Assembly (NCBI GenBank): GCA_037176885.1
Contig: JAWWNJ010000161.1
Coordinates: 124,001-188,000 of the forward strand
DNA: 64,000 bases
DNA from: Favolaschia claudopus
Taxonomy: Eukaryota; Basidiomycota; Agaricomycetes; Agaricales; Mycenaceae
Direction: 5' to 3'
In this document: positions 57,100 through 64,000 of the stretch, piece after piece
Layout: every line of letters starts with the position of its first letter
How positions within the stretch are numbered: the stretch's first letter is position 1
Position numbers and translations under genes: made by a program
The notes under the pieces: generated by a model
Seen by the model: only the letters and a program-made list of their open reading frames with translations
What the model was told of the DNA's origin: nothing
The model's database searches: none

Positions 57100-59400
57100 C
57101 GAGTGCCGCTCGTCAACTAGAAAGTAATTAGTTTCATCGTTTCCATCAAAGTAGATAAGGGCTCACCGACGTTCTCCATCTACATCCTCCATCCTCCAAT
57201 CCATCGATGTCACCTGCGAAGATAGTATGTTGTCGACACTGGGTTGATATTCTTGAGTTAAGATTGAAGCGCGAGGTACTATGAGACGATGAGTGAGTTG
57301 ATTTGAAAACAAAAATCAGGACAAAGTCGACGTACTTTGAGTGCATGTAAACGGCCATCGAGATAGCTCAAGATAAGCCTTGAACTTGATGTACCTTCGA
57401 GTCTCGAGTTGAAGTCAACACCCGAACTAATTCAAGGCAAAAACGAACGTACCTTCAACTTTGGCAAGACCCTCGCATACCTCGAGTCTCACCTTGATCA
57501 AGTTCAACACCTATTGAAAGGCAGGTGAGGACTGGTAAGTAGTTGAGTGTCGATACGAAGAACATGGTAGACCTTGAAGTAACAAGTAAAGGTTAGTATA
57601 GAGTTGTTGATCAACAATGAATTGAAGTCGAAGGCATACCTTTTAAGTAATAGAACCTAAGCCTTGACTGGATAGAATGTTGAATCGGAGTGAGACCGAC
57701 ACGACGCTGGGTCGATTCGACGATAATTCCCCGTTCAAGACGAAGGGGCCAGACTGCATGAAGAGCTAATTAGATTCATTTTGAATGAGGTGAACGGATA
57801 AAGTGCGTACCTTCGAAGCTTCAAAGTTCAACAATAATGCCGCCCGTGTTATTCGTTCTCCTGCAACGAGTCGGCGTCTGACAAGTCTCTTGAAGTCAAC
57901 ACTTGATGAAAGCCGTCTGAAAAAGTCCAAGGGTCAGTATATTGAAAGAATAACAACAATGAATACAACGCACCGGATTAGACCTCTCATTCACAATAAC
58001 CCAACGCCGACCCTCAATCTAACCTCAAAACCTCGGCCTTCGTTCAACGCGACACTATAGAAAGATAAAGTCAGTACCATCGCGCTATTAAGAGTCAAAG
58101 TAATAAGAACTCACCATTGAGACCCGCCATTGTACAATCTGCTAGGAGGGTTGAACGAGTCAGTACATATTCGAGATGGTAGATTCAAGTAAGACGTACC
58201 TTCAACCGTCGCAACATTCGGTCGGCGTGATATCCCATTCAGGAACTCGTCGAGGTTGAAGGTAGAGTCTAGGATTTGAGAGATAATCGAGTTAGTAAAC
58301 GGATATAGAGTCAGAGTCAACAACACGCACCAAGGGTAGCTTGTAGCGTAGCTATCGATTGAAACGAAATGAGCAATGTTGAATGTATAAGTAGAATCAA
58401 ATGACACACCTTGAATTCAGCCAAAGATTCTCCAGCAATCCGACGCCCGACCAAATCCGCCCATTGAGGTTTGCTGCGAAGATCTAGCAAGCAAGACGAG
58501 TTTGAATGATTGAGACGAAGTTGAAAGGACAAAATGAACCAAAGGTTCAACCCAAGCCCAACCGTTCAAAGACATCCATTTCCTACACCGACTAAGCAAA
58601 CCCAACTATCAGAATTTGAATGTTTCTTGAAAGGCAAGTTAGAAAGTTGAATTTTGAAGGAAATACCGTACGTACCGATGCGAATGAAGTCAGTCTAAGG
58701 TTACCAGAAGGTCAGTCGTTCTGAAAGTGAACAAAAACGATTCAGCAGACCACGCACATGATAAGTGGACTATAAGCCGAGACTGCTTTTGAATGCGTCA
58801 AGTGCGCAAGTCGACGGTCTGCAAGCAATAGAGAAGCAATCAGTACATCGTTGTATTCGACGATATAAAGGTTGAATATGCGCACTTTCAGATCCTATAA
58901 AACTCGAAACTCGACGAACACCGAAAGCTTCCAACATGAAATAGTCGCGTTGAGTCTATAATTCAGGTCAGCAAAGTCGAAATTGAATACAAATGAGATG
59001 AAACTCATCCTTCAATGTAGAGGTCAACCAGCGCATTCGCGCTATCTAACCAGCTAGAGCTGGAAAATAAGAACAAGTCAGTTCAAAGTTGAAACATGGA
59101 TAGAGGAAATGAATTTGAAGACGCACCAATTAACCTGAACCTGAATCTAACCCATAGAAACCGGCACCGTGACCAATTCACAAATCCAACGAGCGCCGGG
59201 TTGAAGTCGAAATCGAACGATGTTGAGACCGGCGGGGGTTTGAGCGCGTAGCGAGTGGGCGAAATCAAACGAAACGATGCTGTGAAGTAGTCGGTAAGGC
59301 AGTTTAGCCAAAAATGAAAGAAACTTACCGTTGATGAAGTTCAACATGAGTCCCAAATTCAAGGCAACGGCGGCGATATTGAGGGAAGTGAGTTGAGAGT
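57100..59400 (-). other. Micro-exon-rich locus, coding potential unclear
   Basis: On the minus strand consensus splice signals recur every 20-130 nt (donors GTACGT, GTGAGT, GTGCGT, GTGTGT; branch CTGAC/CTAAC-like; acceptor YAG). Measured introns: 57118-57167, 58055-58114, 58142-58199, 58269-58330 and 58352-58409. The exons between the last four are 27, 69 and 21 nt, all multiples of three. A short stretch reads TLQATLDSTFNLDEFLNGIS and closes at a stop in the next exon; I could not carry an open frame further upstream. The region is rich in TTGAA/TTCAA. Could be a noncoding spliced RNA, a decaying gene or an unusual coding gene. Confidence 0.45.
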
Positions 59401-59765
59401 TCAACGAAGGCCTAGAAGGGACTGTAAGTAAACGAATAAGGAAGAATGAAGAGATATACCTTAAGTGGCGTCGGGGTCGTCGAGGTCGATGTCGGCGTCC
59501 AAGTCGAACCGTCGGGAAAGGAAGCCCGCGGGGGTCGAGGAGATGTTGGTAGAGGTCGGGAAAGGTGCCAGAAGAGGCAGGAGGAGGTATGAGAGGGTAG
59601 AGGGAAGTGGGAGAGAAGTGGGGGGAGATGGGGAATTGAGAGTTTTGTCGAGCTGCTTATATAGGCCTGTTCAACATGCACGTGCTCTCGTTTAACTCAG
59701 CCCAGCCACTCAGCCCAGCCACCGGCAGCGCGTTCGTATAAAGAGGAGCGAACGACAACTCACCT

Positions 59766-60292
59766 TCAGTACTTCCCCCCCACCCACCTCCCTCCTACTC
59801 CCCTGCCCACCCCGGGGTCCAGCACCCTCACCACCTCTCCATCTTCAACGTCGCCTCCGCCCCCGTCTGCCCTCGTCGGTGTTGCGGTCCTCGTCGTCGT
59901 CGTCGCTGTCGTCGGCGTCGGCGACACTATCTCAAGCTCTAGGACCCCGGGACCCCGGGTAAGCCGCCGTCTCCTCGCCGATCCCTCCACTGGAAGCACT
60001 CACCGATGCCCCCACCTCAGTCCCGAGCTCATCTCGTCGCCGCTGCCGCCGCCGTCGTCGTCGCTGTCGAGGAGGGGTACCTATAGCTTCGTTGTAAGTA
60101 CCCCTCTACCCTCCCCGACCTGCGCCTCCACTCACCTTGACTGCCCAGGGCGTGGGAACCGCGAGTTGAACATGTTGATCGCAGCGCCGCCGCCAACGAC
60201 GTCGAACTCAAACGTCGACCTCCACCCCTGTACACGTCCTGGGGTTCGTTCCAATCGTTCCGACGGCGGTGTGATGATTCTGGAGGTCTCAT
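59766..60292 (-). CDS. Hypothetical low-complexity basic protein (possible start of the micro-exon locus)
   Basis: Three exons can be joined: ~60139-60292 (MRPPESSHRRRNDWNEPQD..), an exon near 60005-60084 (TPPRQRRRRRRQRRR, DELGTEVGAS) and ~59766-59937 (LEIVSPTPTTATTTTRTATP.., ending GGKY). About 135 residues, rich in Arg, Thr and Gly. The middle exon fits the phase of both neighbours, which is some support, but composition alone could produce such frames in GC-rich sequence. No family recognised. Confidence 0.3.
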
Positions 60293-62077
60293 GGGTGTAG
60301 GAGGAATGCTGGTGTGCGGTGGTTGAGTTTGGGTGGGTTGGAATTGGGCGGCGCGAACGGGCGGCGACGACGTCGAAGAGGGCTTGTAGCTTCGAGTAAC
60401 AGCGAATTAGATCTTTTGTAGTCGTATTATTGTTCGTTCATATTGTAGAGTAGCCGGGAGGCGTCTGTAGTCGAAAGTTGCGCTCGCCGCTGAAGTCGCG
60501 AATCCAACCTGAGTATCGAGTATTAGAATATGTTGTAAACAGTCAAAGACATACATGTGGAACTTTACCTTGAAACTCGCAGATTTCTTGTCAAAAACAT
60601 AGTCGAAGGATTGCGCAGCGCAGACAAAGGCCAGAAACAAGAAAATAGCGATGTGGAGGCAAGAGAGAAATTGCAAAGGTCTCGGAAAGCCAGACGGCGG
60701 GTGTGAGAGCTCAACACGGCATAATGGGTGAGTTAGGCAATTTCTTAAGCGACATGAATATCGTAAGTTGTCAAAGTTGAACCTCCGAGCGCGTCGTGTA
60801 GATTCTGTACGGATTTCAGTTATACTCAAGTTTCACGGGGAATTGAAGCACAGTTCGAATACAAAGCAAAGAGGTAGCCTATAGAATGCCATTCCGAGTC
60901 GACTTGAGGCCTGCCTTGAAGATATCGTCATAAATAGCCAGAAATGTTGAACGAAGGTGGGTGAACGAAGCAAGGATCGGCGTTCGGCCCGCAATCGCGG
61001 AGCGATTGACAGCTCCCGATTTGGGAAGTTCAACTCTTCCCAAACCACGTCGCGACACTGTCGCGACTCCATCGCCCTGGTCTCGCTCGCCCTCTGGCTT
61101 TCTCTTCGCGCGCGAAATCTACTCAGCCCTCAAACACCTTCAACGCTTTCTAGCAGAACTTGCTTCAATCTCAGCTTCGCGGTAAGTGTTCAACTTCTCT
61201 TTGCATTCTCTCGTCGGAACTGAAATATTCTGGCAGTAGGATTCGTTCATAAATACGATTCGACTGTACTATTTGATACATGGGATCTATATACAGCACT
61301 CTAACGCAAAACGGCCGCATCGCGGCCGTTGTCAGCAAACCAGAAAGCAAAATGGTGGTCCGTAACGACCCTCCGATTTCCCGCCACATTCAAGCCGTAA
61401 ATCCGACCATATACAACATTCTACTGCCAAATCCGTCTCAGAGAACTATTTTGAGCTTAGGAACGTAAGGCTTAAGCGATATGAGATCAGAATGTTGAAG
61501 TCTTGAATATTCGGTTGATGCACACGAGGCTGAAATTCAGGGTAGGGGATCAGGCTGTTGGATTCAAGGCGGAGGGCGGAAATAGCGGAATTGAGAGCTG
61601 AGGGTTGCGCTGTCGAGCTCATGCAGATTGAGGAAGACTGGGGGAAGAAAATGGGGAGAAGTGTTTGCCTTGGACATCCTTGCGAACGGCTTGAAGCACA
61701 CAAGACTGTGAAGAGCAGGTGAGTAGAATGGATAGATTGGGAACGAACCCTCAAAGAATTGAAGCTCCGATACTGACGGCAGCGACGCGGACAGGTCAGT
61801 TGAATTGTTATTGAAATATCTGTTCTGAAAGCCAGCACATTGAGCAGTATTAATGAATGAAAAAGAAACGAGTGGCGCACGACGAGTAGGCTCCCTGAAC
61901 TCGTTCCAACAGCCGTGAATGCAACCCCTCCGCCTTCCATCAACATCTTGACCGGCGTCCACGAGGAGGTAAGTGGTGTGTTGAAGCGATGAATTATTTC
62001 CTGAGCGCCAGAATTTTTGCATAGCGAGGGCATAGTTGGAGAGGAAAAGGTGGGCAGTTATTCGGCTAACATCTCTT
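60293..62077. other. Region without a clear gene; minus-strand spliced unit at its right end
   Basis: 61446-62033 is open on the minus strand in two overlapping frames and contains intron-like cassettes with short exons, as if transcribed leftward from the palindromic promoter at 62078-62180. No family recognised. Short perfect inverted repeats occur at about 61020-61042 (ttgggaag...cttcccaa) and 61310-61330 (aacggccgc..gcggccgtt). Confidence 0.35.
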
Positions 62078-62180
62078 TATATAGAGACGCGTGCCGTTGG
62101 TTGTATTTGGTTGAACCAACAACAAAGTCACGCGTTGTTGAATTCACGCAAACAAGGCCAACGGCACGCGTCTGTATATA
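62078..62180. promoter_or_regulatory. Inverted-repeat, probably bidirectional promoter
   Basis: Two 23-nt arms, 62078-62100 and 62158-62180, are inverted copies with one mismatch. Each arm carries a TATA-like end (tatata) facing outward and the core gacgcgtgccgttgg. The 57-nt spacer contains a further small palindrome, ttggttgaaccaa. Transcripts would start leftward before ~62033 and rightward before 62226. Confidence 0.6.
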
Positions 62181-62225
62181 AGGGCTTGTCTCAAACACTC
62201 ACCACCTTTCCCTCTTCCCTCTATT

Positions 62226-63760
62226 ATGCCCCCACTATGCACGATTGATTCTCCGTCGTCGCTGCCTTCTTCACCTCTACCACTTCTCCTCCTCCTCCCG
62301 TTCGCCATTGCCCTACCTCCCAGCACTTCACCAGAGGTCGTCGCCGACGTCGTTTCTTTTCTACCTTCCTACTGTCACCTACCCCCTCGACGACGCCGTC
62401 TGCATCGAGGTTGCACTCGGATTTCAACATCGCCGAGATCCCCGAGGCGCCATCTGAGGCATCGTTCAAAGTCAGTGTTGACTCTGGATTATCTCGAAGA
62501 CTTACTGACTCACTTCTACAGCGCTTACCTTTATCTCATACCCCTCAAAATCTCGATTTGAGTTTCGGGCGTCCCGCGAGCGAGGGGTTTACTTCATAAG
62601 GTATGTTGAAGTTGAACATTCACTTGAGGTTCACTCTGACGTGTTCAAACTACTCCCAGGTCCTCCTGACGCGTCGTAGACATTCAAAACTCGGATTTTG
62701 CGTTCCCACGAGCGACGAGACGCGTACAGGTACGTTTCCTGTTCATCCAATATATTCCCAACACTAATTTACTTCCAGAATCGGAAATTCAATTTTTGGC
62801 CGTCCGCCGAGCAAGACGGTTACATTCAACATGTGCGAGGCTGTAGAATGATTGGGCTTGAGCTCTGGCGTTCTCGCGAACGACGTGTCGCGTTCGGGTA
62901 TGTCGCTTTCTTAGTTCAACTAAATTTGATGCTGATCTTGCTACAGCTTTTCGAACCTCGATTTTTCGCGTTCCCGCGACCGACATCATTTCCTGCAGTC
63001 TGCCAACGCGTTCTACAATCTCCGGCGACGTCGCGGCGTCCCAAACGCGTCAAGAATTTGGAAATTCGATTTTTCGCGTTCCGCCGAGCGAGGCCGACGC
63101 GTTTAGGTGCGTGTTCTCACTGTTCCAACCATTCTCAATGCTGATACCATCAGTGTAGCGTCTCGACTGTCTTCAAATTTCGATTTTACGCCTTTTCGCC
63201 ACCATCGCGACGCACTAAAGGCCGTCACAGCATCCTCCAACCGCCTCCAACGTCGACATCTTCAAGTTTTCAACATGCCGGCGAGGATTTTCCAAATTCG
63301 ATATTTTGTGTTCTGCCGAGCAAGGCGACGCGTTGAGGTGCGTGTACAGTCACTGTTTCAACCATTCTTGATGCTAATATCCCTGCAGGGTCTCTACTAT
63401 TTTCAAGATTCGATTGTTTTGTCTTCCCGCGACCCGACAAGAAGCCTTCGAGACCATCGCCTCCAACCTCGACATTTTCTCCAGGTACCAAGAATTTCAA
63501 AGTTTGATATTTCGCGCTTCGCCGAGCAAAGCGACGCGTCAAGATGCGTGTACTTACATTTCCATTCATTCTCTATCCTAATGATACGCTTTCTAGATGT
63601 GTTCTACTTTCAAAACGACGCGTTCGACAAATCCAACTCCAATTTCACCGTGATTTCTATCAACGAGTCCATCGCCGCCTTTTGCCTCAAATGCTCAATC
63701 TCAAGTGCGTCGCAATTCCTCCAGCCTATTTATCTCACTCATTCATTGTTCTAGCACTTC
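62226..63760 (+). repeat. Array of intron-containing degenerate repeats
   Basis: A possible start codon at 62226 follows a TATA box (gtatataag, ~62174). Downstream, a degenerate unit recurs at about 62550, 62690, 62780, 62865, 62950, 63050, 63175, 63290, 63400 and 63490: roughly aaattcgatttttcgcgttc, then cgccgagcgaggcgacgcgt, often followed by a splice donor (aggtgcgtgt) and, ~50-60 nt on, a branch site and an acceptor. The clearest full units (63050, 63290, 63490) are 200-240 nt apart. No continuous protein frame or family was found. Confidence 0.5.
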
Positions 63761-63952
63761 AAATTCACGCTACGGTGAGTCTTCAATTTTTTTTGCACTC
63801 TACTCCCTTCGCCCCCAACGCTTACACCCGGCTGCCATTTCTGCCTTCGGGAACGCCGAGACTATGGTCGGACAACACGGGTGGTTTCTCCTCGCGGGGA
63901 CTTTCTACTCGGGGACGTCGGCTTAGTCAGCAGGCAAGTCAACGAGTTCACA

Positions 63953-64000
63953 GGTCCCCGCGCGGAAGTAGACGGAAAGGAAGGAAGGCAAGGGACAAGC
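63953..64000 (+). repeat. Dispersed repeat, second copy (cut by the window edge)
   Basis: 48 bp matching the repeat inside the long intron at 53946-54020, with an internal deletion relative to it. It may continue beyond the window. Confidence 0.65.

Overview
The window is fungal nuclear DNA, most likely from a mushroom-forming basidiomycete (Agaricomycetes). Nearly every gene is cut by GT-AG introns of about 45-60 nt with a CTRAY-type branch site close to the acceptor. The content also fits: agaric-type F-box-like proteins, a NACHT-WD40 receptor, a PsiD-like member of the phosphatidylserine decarboxylase family, a GH5 exo-glucanase and many short secreted or low-complexity genes. The species cannot be named from this alone. 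All identifications come from reading translated sequence by eye; no database search was run.

Layout. 1-12.8 kb is housekeeping: the 3' part of a WAPL cohesin-release factor, splicing factor SYF2, an F-box-like gene, mitochondrial dehydratase HTD2 (with a GC-AG intron), an intron-containing tRNA-Asn, and a large ROM2-type Rho GEF carrying two tandem DH domains. 13.8-32.6 kb is more accessory: a second F-box gene in inverted orientation, a degenerate DEDD exonuclease with a zinc-finger-like tail, three members of an unrecognised small repeat-protein family (two intact with a shared promoter block, one broken), a 252-bp fold-back MITE-like element, a TauD-type dioxygenase, a Ser/Thr-rich single-pass membrane protein, a NACHT-WD40 receptor split by a one-base frameshift, and a PsiD-like decarboxylase. 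33.8-47.3 kb has two tandem TenA-like genes, DGAT2, CDC48, tubulin cofactor B, a small secreted protein and an exo-beta-1,3-glucanase. 48.6-55.2 kb is one very large gene: adenylation domain, carrier protein, membrane-embedded left-handed beta-helix domains and a C-terminal RING finger. 55.2-64 kb has no recognisable protein family but is structured: a minus-strand locus of micro-exons, a divergent pair of units around a perfect-looking inverted-repeat promoter, and a plus-strand array of intron-containing degenerate repeats.

The genes do not form one pathway. CDC48, tubulin cofactor B, SYF2, WAPL and the Rho GEF are core cell functions. HTD2 and DGAT2 are lipid enzymes. The candidates for undescribed biology are the adenylation-carrier-beta-helix-RING fusion, the small repeat-protein family with its conserved promoter, and the repeat-rich 57-64 kb region.
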